Origin: Candidatus Vallotia laricis
GTDB taxonomy: Bacteria > Pseudomonadota > Gammaproteobacteria > Burkholderiales > Burkholderiaceae
Direction: 5' to 3'
Assembly (NCBI RefSeq): GCF_020541325.1
Contig: NZ_CP047398.1
Span: forward strand, 1 to 61,393
DNA length: 61,393 nt
Of this stretch, positions 32,499 through 44,431 are shown piece after piece. Both the position numbers and the translations under genes were made by a program. Every line of letters starts with the position of its first letter. Position 1 is the stretch's first letter. The notes beneath the pieces are model-generated. The model was given only the letters and a program-made list of their open reading frames with translations. It ran no database searches and had not been told where the DNA came from.

Positions 32499-35385
32499 GA
32501 AAATTTTTAATTACATAAATTTTATGTTATCAATTATAACATTAAGTACGCTATATTATAGCTAAGCAATTGATACAGCTTCTTCCGCTATAACTGCCTT
32601 TGCTTAAAATTTTATCTACACCTAAATGGATGGCCGGAATCGATTATGTTTTTCGTATTCTAAAATTTTTATAAAAATTTATTATAATTTAATAATTTTT
32701 TATTACGACTCTATTTATAAATTCGATCTTATATAGTATCTAATGGCTAGATTCGCTGTGCGTATGCCGATATAAAAAGAAATTTTACTTTTAATTTCTT
32801 TTGTTTTAAGAAAATCCGTGTTTTAACGATTGATATAAAAATATTAATAATATATTTAAATGCAAAAAAATTTCCACTGTCTGATTTCGTAACTTTTTAA
32901 AACTAGCGACTATTTGTAGGTTATCTAACTAAAAAATATGTTTTTGCAGCAAGCGGGATAGCTTAAATTTATCTTTTAAGCGTGCTATTAAAGCTTGTAC
33001 TAAGTACAGTAAGAGAATTTAATAAATTATTTTCTGTTTTTTTCTTAAGTCCATTCAAAGTCATGAGCGCGATATAGATTTGTATTAATTATTTCTAATA
33101 GATTAGGCATTAAATTTCCCAAAAAGTGCAAATTTTGCAATCCCTATTAGGAAGAATGATTTGTTATGCGATTGTTTGTGCTGAAAGTAACCTAAATAAC
33201 TAGCTAGCTAGACAGAAATTTTCTTTAAACAATATCTGATTCTTATAAATCTCAAGCAGAAGAATATTTCTTCGTCAAGAATTTGTATTGATACGCATCG
33301 TAGTACTTCTGAATTTATTATCTTCTAAATTTTATTCGCATAAGGCGCTATAAATTCTATTAGCACGATATAGACTTTTAAATTATATGTTATATATAAG
33401 CATATCATAACTACTGCAATAGCAGAAACTGTGTTATAAGCATCGCGTTAGTATTCTAGAGTTGAGTAAGTGAATTTATGTCTGAAGCTAAATCGCCGTA
33501 ATTTATTAGTATATTATTATTATAATTGGCACTATGTATAGAAATATCATCAGTAAATAATTCACATATGTTAGTAGCTATTAGCATGGAATTGTAGATC
33601 AGTCACCATATCTACAGATAGATACTCGCGCGTAGTAATATATTAATTCATAAAGATTATAAAAGCATTTTTTAGCAAAGTCTGTATTACAGTAGCTAAA
33701 TTTATACTAAGGTAATTAGACTAGTTCTTTATAATCGCTTGATGCTATCATTAATTAATATAAGTAGCCAAAGTTTGAACTTGTATGCAATGCAGATTAA
33801 TTGAGTACTAATATTCTAGTAATTAAGGTATGTATCTTATATATAAGATTTTTAATTTAAGGTAAGTAATAATATACAAAAAATAAAATTAAACTATTTG
33901 ATTTTCCAGGGCGATGAGTTTATAAAAAGTATATCCATAATGATATGGGTAGAGATTTCAGAATAGCTGCTCTGCACCTAGTAATCACAAAGTGTCAGTC
34001 TATAGTAAGAAGTTATCGCTACATCTTAGTTAATGTATATCTTCTTTTATTCAAGAAATATGTTTTTTATTAAAAATATCTTAGCGTTCTGCGTATGGAA
34101 CATATATTCCTTTAGCAGTTAAGTGCTATCCACAGAATAGTTAAGTAGTAATACTACTATTAGTTAGTACTGTAACATTACATATTTGTTGCCTATATTT
34201 TATTATTTGTATGTGACGCTTTCGCGATTTTCAAATAGAAGTTAACTAGCATAATATGCTATACTAGCATATTATAATTCAAGGTGAGTACTATTACATC
34301 GCTTTCTTCTATCTTAGTCATTATGGGATGTTTCATTTCGTTAAACCAACGTTTCTATTCGTCTATTTATAGACAATTTAGCCCCACTTATTCTACTATG
34401 CACTTGTTATAATTGATCTTAATAAATAGACGACCTGTAATGTCTCCACAATGCAGATACTAACTACAATTAGTTTGAGACTAAAAGGTCAATAATCGTG
34501 ACTATGAGATTAGCTTAGTATCGATGGAATATAATTAGTTAATAGTATATGCATACTAGTATGCATACGTATATAATACATCGATTGCTGTTTTCAACGG
34601 CAGCATTATTGCAATGCCTGTCTTATGTCAGCAGACTTATCTGAGTAGTAATGTTGTGTGGAGAATTATAGTAAATAGAAAATTTATGGAGATTTATTTT
34701 TTTACTTAGTGCTTATAAAGCTGATTGTAATATTTGCCTAAATTTTGGCGTATTATCTAGTAAAATATATATCAAACTACATAAGTAGAAATGCGATTGT
34801 CATATGTGCTTTAGGATAATTAAGTACCTAGTGTTGCTACTGTAAGATCAGAGATGCTGTTACAGCAGTATCAGATTTATAAGTGCGGTGCGTGCCTAGA
34901 TATTACATTTAACATAACACTATACTGGGGGGTAAGTTAGTGTTGGCATTTAATTTTAATCTAGACATCACGGTATTGTACTTGTATTATCCCGAAATGT
35001 ACTCATAAAGTAACTGTGATTGAGCATTAGAAAAAACTAATCGTCCGTAATACAATGGGTCAAAAGTTTTATTTGATAGGTAAGTTGCTAAGGCAACTAT
35101 TTCTTGATGGGAGACACCGTATAGCAAATGCTGCCTTAGGGCAATCTTGGCTTTTCGAAACTACTTGGACCGTTCGAGGATTTTTGTGGAGGGGGCGTTT
35201 AAATAAATTAAATTAGAATTTTTATAGACTATTTTATCAAGATTCATGATATCACATTTTCCAAAAAGCGGCATGCAAATATATATAAATATAGCAATAT
35301 TAGCCAAGCTTTTATTTCTTTCTTCTAAAGACGTTGAGGTATGCTGCGACCGCAGGAAAATCAAATAACCTATGGAGAATATTAG
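32499..35385. other. 2.9-kb gene-free AT-rich region
   Basis: No gene or recognisable pseudogene. It contains a perfect hairpin with 11-bp arms (34251-34261 and 34265-34275) and a perfect 20-bp palindrome (34548-34567). Confidence 0.55.
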
Positions 35386-36600
35386 ATGAAACGACTAGCA
35401 CTTTCGGCTATCTCTCTTGGCGTGCTCGCCGTCGTAGCTTCAGCAGCCCATGCCCAAAGCTCGGTGACGTTGTATGGCACTATTAATAAAAGTCTAGACT
35501 GCTTAAACAACGAAGATACCAAAAACCAGTGGTCTATACCTTCTGGAAGTGAGCGGGGATCGCTCTGGGGCCTGAGTGGATCAGAAGATTTAAGTAATGA
35601 TGTAAGGGCAGTCTTCCGGCTAGAAAATGGATTTAATTTAAACGATAGCCTTTTAAATCGAGGTTGGCAAGAATTTGGCCGCCAAGCTTATGTAGGGTTG
35701 CAGAACGATACATACGGAACGCTAACGATAGGTCGTCAAAATGTTCCAGATACAGACCTGGTACAAAATCTCACGGCTGGTAGCTACTTAGGTGCTGCAT
35801 TCGCAACGCCAGGTGATATCGACAACTACGACAATAGTATCCGAGTCAATCATTCAATTAAGTATAAAAGTCCAGTTTTAGATGGTTTGCAATTCGAAAG
35901 TCTATATGCGATCGGAAATCATGTAAAACCGCTTGATGGTTCCTATGCTTGGGGCGCTGCAATCAAGCATACAAGTGGCCCGATTTCGATAGCGGCTAGC
36001 TATCAGTACTACAATGGCGATAAAGACAATAAAGACAATAAAGACAAAAAAGACAATAAAGACAATAAAGACAATAAAGGTGCCAATAATGCCTCTGCTG
36101 CACTCGCAGCTTCGACTAAAATAATAAGTGACTCGATATTTAATAGCCCAATTAATAGTAATTATATTTCGGCTGCGTCTCTTAGGATTGCTCGTGTTGC
36201 TAGTCAGTACACAATAGGGCCAGTAAAGCTTGGTGTTGCATATAGCAATGCGCAGTATATGGCTGATTCTTCTTCATTATTTAGTCAAACGCAAAAGTTT
36301 AATACTGGAAACATATCTGCGATCTACCAAGCTACGCCTTCCTTCCTTACTGGAATAGGCTATAGCTACACAAAAGGTTCGGGTAACACATCATCTAATT
36401 ATAGCCAGGTAAGTTTTGGTGCTAACTATAGCCTATCTAAGCGGACTGACGTATACCTAATTGGTGCATGGCAAAAAGCTACTGGCCAACAAAGCAGCGG
36501 AGGCGAAAAAGCTCAAGCTGCGATTGGTTCATACGGTTTTTCTAGTTTAAATAATGGTGCGCAAGGGTATGTTGCACTAGGCCTGCGTCATAAATTCTAA
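35386..36600 (+). CDS. outer-membrane porin (Gram-negative OmpC-like family)
   Basis: A 404-residue general-diffusion porin of the Burkholderia type. A signal peptide of about 23 residues ends AHA before QSSVTLYGTI, the usual mature start of these trimeric 16-stranded porins, and the chain ends in the terminal phenylalanine of outer-membrane proteins (GLRHKF). Conserved pieces include SGSERGSLWGLSGSEDL and GRQAYVGLQNDTYGTLTIGRQ. Residues 214-231 are six near-identical Asp-Asn-Lys triplets, probably in a surface or pore loop. A strong terminator follows. It would govern small-solute exchange across the envelope. Confidence 0.94.
   Translation: MKRLALSAISLGVLAVVASAAHAQSSVTLYGTINKSLDCLNNEDTKNQWSIPSGSERGSLWGLSGSEDLSNDVRAVFRLENGFNLNDSLLNRGWQEFGRQAYVGLQNDTYGTLTIGRQNVPDTDLVQNLTAGSYLGAAFATPGDIDNYDNSIRVNHSIKYKSPVLDGLQFESLYAIGNHVKPLDGSYAWGAAIKHTSGPISIAASYQYYNGDKDNKDNKDKKDNKDNKDNKGANNASAALAASTKIISDSIFNSPINSNYISAASLRIARVASQYTIGPVKLGVAYSNAQYMADSSSLFSQTQKFNTGNISAIYQATPSFLTGIGYSYTKGSGNTSSNYSQVSFGANYSLSKRTDVYLIGAWQKATGQQSSGGEKAQAAIGSYGFSSLNNGAQGYVALGLRHKF
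36025..36078 (+). repeat. six 9-bp tandem repeats in the porin gene
   Basis: The unit GACAATAAA occurs six times head to tail, with the third copy changed to GACAAAAAA. It encodes Asp-Asn-Lys repeats and keeps frame whatever the copy number. Confidence 0.97.
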
Positions 36601-36674
36601 GCGGGGTAAAATTTAAGGGAGTAAAGTGTACTAGTTTAGTGCACCTGTTTATTGCAATACGCAGTGGTTACAAG

Positions 36675-36702
36675 AAAAGCGCAGGCTAAACCCTGCGCTT
36701 TT
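36675..36702 (+). terminator. rho-independent terminator of the porin gene
   Basis: AAAAGCGCAGG and CCTGCGCTTTT form an 11-bp stem with a 6-base loop, ending in TTTT, 74 bases after the porin stop. Confidence 0.8.
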
Positions 36703-38151
36703 CGAACGCCCCCTGCTGTGTTAGTAGCTGCCTATGCTATATTTCTAATACTATTATCGTAGATTATTTTATTTTAAATAGATGGGCCGTCTTAGTATTA
36801 CGGAAGCTTATTTTTCAAAGTATCAAATAAATCGCATTAATATACAACCTTGTATATTTACTCGAAAGTAAGCGGTTTATTTTCCTTGAAAAACTAGATT
36901 AGTTTGACTAGGTGGGGTATATTCTCGTTTTCGCTAAAGCACTGTTCATGGTAAAGCTGCTAGCAACTAATTTATCTATTCTAATTTATATAATATATTC
37001 TTGCGCATAATGCCGATTATTTAATATATCTGTAGGTTAAATAAGTATTAAGACTTAATATAAACAAATTTTTAGTTAAAATTATATGCGCAGTATAAAT
37101 GTATAATGCGAATGTGATGAGTCTAGATTACTATTTTTCCAGACTTTTTCTAATATTTGTTTTATAATTTTACGAATCACTAGCTTGACTGGTGTCTAAT
37201 ATTTTCATTATTAAGCAAGATGAAGCAAAAAATATAAAAAGTACGGCTAAAGGTAACATACAAAATAATCTAATATTATGGATACGACGCAACTATTTGT
37301 TATGTAGCTAAGATCTATCTAAATAGAAGTTTGCAGTGCAGGGCTAAAAGTTATAGATATAATCTATCCACTGAGTGGGTAGTGCAGACAACGATTTTAC
37401 GGTTTATATAAAACAGTAAAATTTTAGAGAAGATTCTTGGTTAAGGCACGAGGGTGCGAATATTCTAAATACAGCTTTTAAGTAAATAGTACTAGCATAT
37501 GAATAGTCATTATTAACTTTAGTACATGTACTAAAAGCTTATATATAGTATGTTAGGATAACATTTTCGACAAGATTCTACAAAGTAGAATCAATTTTAA
37601 ATACTTACATCGAATCATCGAGTTTACCCACACTAATCGATGATCGAATTTGATTTAATATATCAAAATTAATATTCACTTTTGTGAATAGCGCAGTTAA
37701 AAGTCTCTCATTATGTATAGTTTAAAAATAAATAGTATCTAGTTATAGTTACTATAAAATAGTAAACCGATTTCAAGTTGTTACTATGTTACTAAATGAC
37801 GTGTCTAGACTAAAAGAAGAGGCGCTCGGCAGTATTAAGACGGTTTTAAAAATAATTGAAATAAAATTCACCTAAAGTTATGGATTGTAGGGTTTATAAA
37901 TTAACAATTTATATTAAGAATAAAGCTTAATCAGCTATTACAAGATACTGTTTTTTGGGAACTATTCTTTTCCCTTTTTAAGAGAAAGTATAATTTTTCT
38001 AGCATATGAGAGGTTAAAGCTGACTAGCTATCAAGCTCATAATTTTTATGCTTAATTAGCTATTTTAATACGTTTATCCCCAGGGAGCGATAAGCCCCCC
38101 TATATTATCAAGAATCGTATAATCTTATACATAAATTCTTGAAGGAGTTGC
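36703..38151. other. gene-free AT-rich spacer
   Basis: I see no gene or clear remnant between the porin and the antiporter gene. Confidence 0.5.
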
Positions 38152-39927
38152 ATGCCGCACGACATCAGCCTTATCACTCTAATTGCAACCGGGCTTGGGC
38201 TCGCGATGATCCTTGGCTACGTATCATCGTGGCTTAAAATGCCTCCACTGGTTGGTTACCTGCTAGCTGGTGTACTATGCGGACCCGGAACGCCAGGTTT
38301 TGTCGGCGATCTAGCGCTTGCTAGCCAGCTTGCTGAGATTGGTGTGATGTTACTGATGTTCGGCGTCGGGCTGCATTTCTCGCTTGACGACTTGCTTGCT
38401 GTCAAGCGTATAGCTATGCCCGGCGCTATTGTCCAGATCGTGGTGGCGACAGCGCTTGGCATGGGAACAGCAATGTGGTGGGGATGGCCGATGGGTGTAT
38501 CGCTTGTCTTCGGATTGGCACTTTCAGTGGCTAGCACAGTCGTATTACTGCGTGCATTAGAAGCTCGTGGCCAGCTTGATTCAGCTAATGGTCGTATTGC
38601 AATTGGTTGGCTAGTTGTTGAAGACCTAGTTATGGTACTCGTTTTAGTATTGCTTCCACCGTTATCTGGACTGCTTGGTGGTTCGCTACATAACAATTAT
38701 ATTGCGGAATTAACTCCAGTGAACACTACTATGCCACAGCCCAGCTTATGGGTAATGGTTGGCGTCACCTTTGCAAAAGTCACTTCTTTTATTGTATTAA
38801 TGCTAGTTGTTGGCCGTCGTGTGTTTCCGCGTCTATTATTCTTGGTAGCCCGTACTGGTTCGCGTGAGCTATTCACACTATGCGTAATAGTTGCTGCAGT
38901 CGGAGTGGCTTATGGCTCAGCACGTTTATTTGATGTATCATTTGCTCTAGGTGCATTTTTTGCTGGTATGATGATGCGAGAGTCAGAGTTTAGCCATCGT
39001 GCTGCAGCGGAAACGCTGCCGTTACGCGACGCGTTCTCGGTTCTGTTTTTTGTATCAGTAGGGATGTTATTCGATCCCTATGTTTTAATCAACGCACCAT
39101 TACATGTGCTTGGTGTGGTTGCAATTATTATGGTTGGCAAGACTTTGGCAGCGATAGTGCTAGTACTAGCCTTCCGATATCCACTGAATAGTGCCCTAAC
39201 CGTGGGGGCGAGTCTTGCACAAATCGGCGAGTTCTCATTTATTCTAGCTGAACTCGGAATATCTCTAGGCTTATTGACGAAAGAAGGGCAAGACCTAATA
39301 TTGTCTGGCTCGCTAATTTCTATTGCGTTAAACTCACTTGTATTCACTGCAATCGAGCCAGCTCAAACATGGATCCGAAGTCATTCTAGCTTAGCACGAC
39401 AGATGGAGTGCCGCGAGGATCCGCTGTCGGCACTGCCGATGACAGTGCCGACAGCGGATCTGACGGGCCAGGTCGTCATCGTCGGCTATAGCCGTGTCGG
39501 ACGCCGTATCGCACATATGCTGGCTGAGCACCGGGTTTCATTTGTGGTAGCCGAACAGCATCGAGATATCGTCGAAAAGTTGCGAGCAGAGAAAACACCA
39601 GCCGTATGTGGTGATGCCTCCGATCCTATGGTACTAGTTCAGGCACATGTCGCTCGTGCTAGGATATTAGTGGTAACGGTGTCAGATACTTTTAATATTC
39701 GTAAAATTGTTGATACTGCTCGCATATTAAACCCCTCTATTGAGGCTGTGTTATGCACTGACAATGATGATGAAGCTGCATTACTTAAATCAGAGAAAAT
39801 TGGTACGGTATTTATTTGGGATAGTGAGTTAGCGCGCGGTATAACCTCTCATGTTTTATCTAGAATGACGATCTCTATGACTAATAGTAGTGTCCCTGAA
39901 ATCAGATTATCTACGCATCTAGAATAA
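38152..39927 (+). CDS. Kef/YbaL-type K+/H+ antiporter (CPA2 family)
   Basis: A 591-residue inner-membrane protein. The first 385 residues form about 12 hydrophobic segments with the CPA2 pattern (MPPLVGYLLAGVLCGPGTPG near 30-50, VASTVVLLRALEARGQL, FFAGMMMRESE, SLAQIGEFSFILAELG). A linker leads to a C-terminal TrkA-N/RCK nucleotide-binding domain (GQVVIVGYSRVGRRIA...CGDASDP). GAAGGAG precedes the ATG. These proteins exchange K+ for H+ and are often gated by glutathione adducts or nucleotides. The linker (residues 423-436) is encoded by an 18-bp perfect inverted repeat. It is shorter than the Burkholderia homologues I recall, mainly at the C-terminus. Confidence 0.9.
   Translation: MPHDISLITLIATGLGLAMILGYVSSWLKMPPLVGYLLAGVLCGPGTPGFVGDLALASQLAEIGVMLLMFGVGLHFSLDDLLAVKRIAMPGAIVQIVVATALGMGTAMWWGWPMGVSLVFGLALSVASTVVLLRALEARGQLDSANGRIAIGWLVVEDLVMVLVLVLLPPLSGLLGGSLHNNYIAELTPVNTTMPQPSLWVMVGVTFAKVTSFIVLMLVVGRRVFPRLLFLVARTGSRELFTLCVIVAAVGVAYGSARLFDVSFALGAFFAGMMMRESEFSHRAAAETLPLRDAFSVLFFVSVGMLFDPYVLINAPLHVLGVVAIIMVGKTLAAIVLVLAFRYPLNSALTVGASLAQIGEFSFILAELGISLGLLTKEGQDLILSGSLISIALNSLVFTAIEPAQTWIRSHSSLARQMECREDPLSALPMTVPTADLTGQVVIVGYSRVGRRIAHMLAEHRVSFVVAEQHRDIVEKLRAEKTPAVCGDASDPMVLVQAHVARARILVVTVSDTFNIRKIVDTARILNPSIEAVLCTDNDDEAALLKSEKIGTVFIWDSELARGITSHVLSRMTISMTNSSVPEIRLSTHLE
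39418..39460. repeat. 18-bp perfect inverted repeat in the Kef antiporter gene
   Basis: GATCCGCTGTCGGCACTG (39418-39435) and its exact reverse complement (39443-39460) flank CCGATGA, in frame within the domain linker. Confidence 0.97.
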
Positions 39928-42202
39928 TAAAAATCAATCATAGATATTAATCGCATATCCTAAATTAAATAATTATTTAAAATATAAATAAAGTTATCCA
40001 AAGAAACTGTAGACCTGTGATAAATTTAGTAAAGTATTAAGAAATCTGTAATTTATATCGTCATACATGCATATAGTATGCGTTTATTAGATAAAATCTA
40101 AGCTAGATAGCTTAGAGCCCTATAGGTTAAAGCTGATGCTGCTCACCATCGTTAATACGCATTACGACTGAGTGCCTCTCTATTTTTATCAGAAAATATG
40201 CTCTCTAGAAAGCATCGCGAACTACGAATTATAGTATCGTATTAACTTGATTAGTTAGATAGTCATGTATTAAATAAAAAAAGCTTTTTTAAGAAAAGCG
40301 CGATAATTTTCGAATTCAAAAATTCTTTCTTCAGCTCAAAATAAATCATAGTACTTTTTAAAAAAAGTAGTTGTTAACTCACACTAGCGATAGCAGTCTC
40401 TGCTGTAGTAGTTGCTGCCAATACATCAAACTACTAATATGAATATAAGTATTCATATATAATAAATCTCGACTCTCGGCTAGGTTATATAAAAAATATG
40501 AAATCAATATAACAGAGTATATCAATCATTCGGCAGTGTCTATCGCGTAAGACTCAGTTGAGTTTTTAGTATTTTAATAATTTTGTTTTCAACGAAACTA
40601 ATCCTAAGGATAGATAAGCATCCGGAAAATATCGCTGCGTTCACAACGTATAGCTAGGCGTGGTCATATTCTTAATAAAGCGCCTATATTATTTATATAG
40701 ATATCGCTTATGTAGAATTTTTTAGGTAATTTCTGTGGTAGGGCAGTGTAACTATAGCGATAAATTTTTTGTTTCAAAAAAATTATTGATAATAGCATTT
40801 ATTTTTTTATCTAGATAGGAATGCTAAATAAGAATTATTCTTACGCAGCATCTAAATACGTAGTATTACGAAACTATTATGACTATATCTATACATATTA
40901 TTTTCATGGTTAGTGTGGCGTAGCTTCGATAAGCCACGTATATAGGCGAGAGCGTATACGTCTTATTCTAATTTTGTTAAACATTAGCTATTGTTAGTTA
41001 AGTCAACAATTACAGAATTATCGCTTATATTTTATATGGTTATATGTTATATAACATCAGATCCTGATCTTGAGTCTAAATATGGTGATAGTTATTAGCT
41101 AATAGTTATTAGTTATTAGCTAATAACTATTTAAATCATTAAATCTAACGCAATGATTCTTTTCAGTGCGTTTTCATAGTCTATTTCCTAGAAAATACCT
41201 AACTCCGTATTAAAAAATTAGTACTTACCTAAAACGTACCGTTGAAAACATAAAAGCTGGCTTTTGTTCCAGCAATAGTGTCTTTGATATAAGCTTTAGT
41301 ATCAAAGCATATTTTTGCACTACAGATATCAATCATTTTTTGATGCTGATAGTTTTTCTTGCTAGTATTACCTCAATTAAGTGCGATAAAGCCCCTAGAT
41401 ATTATCTAAATAAGATTTATTAATCTAGATCTATGATCTTACACTTGGTTACAAGATTTTCAGATGCTATTGGTGAGTTTGTAATATTAAAAAACCGTAT
41501 TTTACTTTTTTGTATTTAGTCTATGAAAAAATTCAATTAGTATTACAGCATATATTATACTGCTGCTCCAGAGGCTGGCCTGCATATCTAGGTATTACGT
41601 TCTTCAATGATTTTTATTAAAAGAGCATTACGTTAATAACGTAGCGTAGTACATTACGCTAATAGCTTAAGTGTTACTGTAAGGACTTAGATTCTCCTGA
41701 CGGAAAGTTAGTTATTTTTCGTATGGAAGTTTATATAAATAAACTCATAGAAATTCGTGACTCTAATATATTATTTAGGTTTGCTTTTTTAAATTTAAAT
41801 ATAAATTGTCGAAATACACTAAAATCTATACACTTATTTTAATATATAGACCAAACAAAAACTAGTCGAATTTTATAAAAAAATAATTAAATATACTACA
41901 TTATAGTAAATCTATGTTAGATAAATGCTATCATACTATATATTATAATATAATTTTTTAAAATAAAAAAACTGCTCATGTTAGAACTCTTATCATTGTA
42001 AAAACTAATTTCAAAGGCAAAATAGATTTGCATTAATGAAATTAATAAATTTCTATATGGCGATATATGTATGGTAAGCCTAATGACAGGGGTAGAATAT
42101 TAATAATTGATTAGTAATGACTAGACTGCTTCGTTTACTATGCTCTGCCTTTTTCAAGGCTCAGTCCTTTAACAACATCAAAACCAACAGGGATATCCAT
42201 GG
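39928..42202. other. 2.3-kb gene-free AT-rich region
   Basis: No gene or remnant is recognised. An inverted repeat with 17-bp perfect arms (41088-41104 and 41114-41130) is present. The glpK promoter should lie at the right end, but I cannot place it. Confidence 0.5.
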
Positions 42203-43696
42203 ATGGCTAAATATATTTTAGCTTTAGATCAGGGAACTGCTAGTTCGCGTGCGATCGTGTTTAATCGTGCGGGCGAGGTTATATCGATTGCTCAGAAAGA
42301 ATTTTGCCAGATTTATCCTCAACCTGGCTGGGTTGAACAGAATCCGCAGGAAATCTGGTCAACCCAGGCGGGGGTTGCTGTTGAGGCTGTTGTACGTGCC
42401 GGACTTAATAGCCGGTCAATTTATGCATTAGGCATCACAAATCAGCGTGAGACGACAATTATATGGGATCGCGATACTGGGCTACCGATTTACAATGCCA
42501 TTGTTTGGCAGGATCGGCGGACTGCTAAGTTTTGCGATGAGCTTAAAGTGCGTGGACTTGAAAGCGCTGTGCGCGCGAAAACTGGTTTGCCGATCGATGC
42601 TTATTTCTCTGCCACGAAAATCCGATGGATTCTAGACCATGTTGATGGCGCTCGTATGCGTGCTAGACAGGGAAAATATGCTTTTGGTACTGTTGATAGC
42701 TGGCTAATCTGGAATTTTTCTCATCATAATATGCACGCGACTGACGTGACTAATGCATCCCGTACGATGCTATTTAATATCCATACGTTAGATTGGGATG
42801 ATGAACTACTAGATGAATTAGAAATTCCACGCAGTATGATGCCGCAGGTTATGCCGTCCTCAGCGCTGTTCGGTGCTACTAAGACCACTATGTTTGCGTC
42901 GCAGATCCCAATTTCTGGTGTAGCTGGTGATCAACATGCCGCGCTGTTTGGGCAAATGTGTACTACACCCGGTATGGTTAAAAATACATACGGTACAGGT
43001 TGCTTTTTAATAATGAATACCGGTGATAAGCCGATTGAATCGCACAATAATCTTGTAACAACAATTGCATGGCAAATCGACGGAAAAATTACCTATGCGC
43101 TAGAGGGTAGTATTTTTATCGGGGGCGCTGTAGTGCAATGGTTAAGAGATGGGCTTGGAATTATTAAAAAAGCGGCTGATATTGAGGCGCTAGCTAAGTC
43201 TGTACCACATAGCGACGGTGTATTTCTAGTGCCAGCTTTTACTGGCCTAGGCGCGCCGCATTGGAATCCGTATACACGCGGTGCATTATTTGGTGCTACG
43301 CAGAGTACGAGTGCTGCACATATTGCTCGCGCCGCTTTGGATAGTATTGCACATCAATCATTTGATGTACTTAAAGCGATGGAGGCCGATGCCGGCCAGC
43401 GTATTACTGAATTACGTGTTGATGGGGGCGCGGTTGAGAACAATCTGTTAATGCAATTTCAGTCGGACCTCCTTGGTGTGGATGTTGTGCGATCTTCTGT
43501 GTCAGAAGCTACGGCGCTTGGCGCTGCCTACCTCGCGGGTCTAGCAACTGGATGCTGGGATAGTATCGATGAAGTTCGAGATCAATGGAAATTAGATAGG
43601 CGATTCACCCCAGCATTAGAGTCAGAGGAGGTAGCGCGGTACCGAACTGGCTGGCATCGAGCAGTGTCGGCGGCGATAATGTGGGCATCAGCTTGA
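42203..43696 (+). CDS. glpK: glycerol kinase
   Basis: A 497-residue FGGY-family kinase that phosphorylates glycerol to glycerol-3-phosphate. The start [62 protein letters not shown] and the C-terminal [10 protein letters not shown] motif are all present, and length is normal. A nearby out-of-frame ATG at 42199 is not the start. glpF follows 21 bases after the stop, so the pair should be an operon that traps imported glycerol. No glpD or glpR is seen here. Confidence 0.97.
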   Translation: MAKYILALDQGTASSRAIVFNRAGEVISIAQKEFCQIYPQPGWVEQNPQEIWSTQAGVAVEAVVRAGLNSRSIYALGITNQRETTIIWDRDTGLPIYNAIVWQDRRTAKFCDELKVRGLESAVRAKTGLPIDAYFSATKIRWILDHVDGARMRARQGKYAFGTVDSWLIWNFSHHNMHATDVTNASRTMLFNIHTLDWDDELLDELEIPRSMMPQVMPSSALFGATKTTMFASQIPISGVAGDQHAALFGQMCTTPGMVKNTYGTGCFLIMNTGDKPIESHNNLVTTIAWQIDGKITYALEGSIFIGGAVVQWLRDGLGIIKKAADIEALAKSVPHSDGVFLVPAFTGLGAPHWNPYTRGALFGATQSTSAAHIARAALDSIAHQSFDVLKAMEADAGQRITELRVDGGAVENNLLMQFQSDLLGVDVVRSSVSEATALGAAYLAGLATGCWDSIDEVRDQWKLDRRFTPALESEEVARYRTGWHRAVSAAIMWASA

Positions 43697-43717
43697 TTAA
43701 TAACACTAGAAATTATT

Positions 43718-44431
43718 ATGCATACCAATGCCTTGATTGCTGAATTAATTGGAACTACTTTGTTAGTATTGCTTGGTGATGGTGTTGTTGCTAATGTAAT
43801 TTTAGGGCGCATGAAAGGCTATAATAGCGGTCTGCTTGTGATTACAATAGGCTGGTCAATGGCTGTATTTGTTAGCGTTCTTTGCTCAGCTACTTATAGT
43901 GGAGCCCACCTGAACCCAGCTATATCTGTAGCGCTTGCTGTGGTCGGCAAGTTTGCTTGGACTCAAGTTCCAGCGTATGTGGCTGCGCAATTGCTTGGCG
44001 GCATGTTTGGCGCGTTCTTAGTCTGGTTTATTTACCGTCAGCATTTCGAATTGACAGATTGCCCGGACACAAAGCTTGCAGTATTCTGTACAGGTTCGGC
44101 GATTCGCAATACTCTGGGAAATTTAACATCGGAGATTATTGCTACTTTTGTACTTGTATATGCGGTTCTACATATGGTTGCGCCGTCTGTGGGACTGGGC
44201 TCAATTAATGCATTGCCAGTTGCGTTGGTTGTGCTAGGAATCAATGTATCGCTTGGCGGAACGACTGGTTATGCTATGAATCCGGCGCGGGACCTAGGTC
44301 CACGGATTGTGCATGCACTTTTGCCTATACCAGGCAAGCGCGATAGTGAATGGAGCTACGCATGGGTACCAGTTTTCGGATCATTGATCGGCGGTATACT
44401 GGCGGCAGTGATTTCTGTGTATCAAGGATAG
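43718..44431 (+). CDS. glpF: glycerol facilitator (aquaglyceroporin)
   Basis: A 237-residue MIP-family channel with six hydrophobic segments and the two half-helix signatures: GAHLNPAIS (NPA 66-68) and YAMNPARDLGPR (NPA 188-190). The Asp after NPAR is the residue typical of glycerol facilitators rather than pure water channels. It lies immediately downstream of glpK and is almost certainly cotranscribed. It lets glycerol cross the inner membrane, where GlpK captures it. Confidence 0.95.
   Translation: MHTNALIAELIGTTLLVLLGDGVVANVILGRMKGYNSGLLVITIGWSMAVFVSVLCSATYSGAHLNPAISVALAVVGKFAWTQVPAYVAAQLLGGMFGAFLVWFIYRQHFELTDCPDTKLAVFCTGSAIRNTLGNLTSEIIATFVLVYAVLHMVAPSVGLGSINALPVALVVLGINVSLGGTTGYAMNPARDLGPRIVHALLPIPGKRDSEWSYAWVPVFGSLIGGILAAVISVYQG

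Noticed and set aside
34128-34138. DnaA box CTATCCACAGA
   Set aside because: A single one-mismatch site in a long AT-rich desert 4.6 kb from the iterons; likely chance.
35161-35364. Minus-strand ORF upstream of the porin
   Set aside because: It lies in the porin promoter region with no domain or ribosome binding site.
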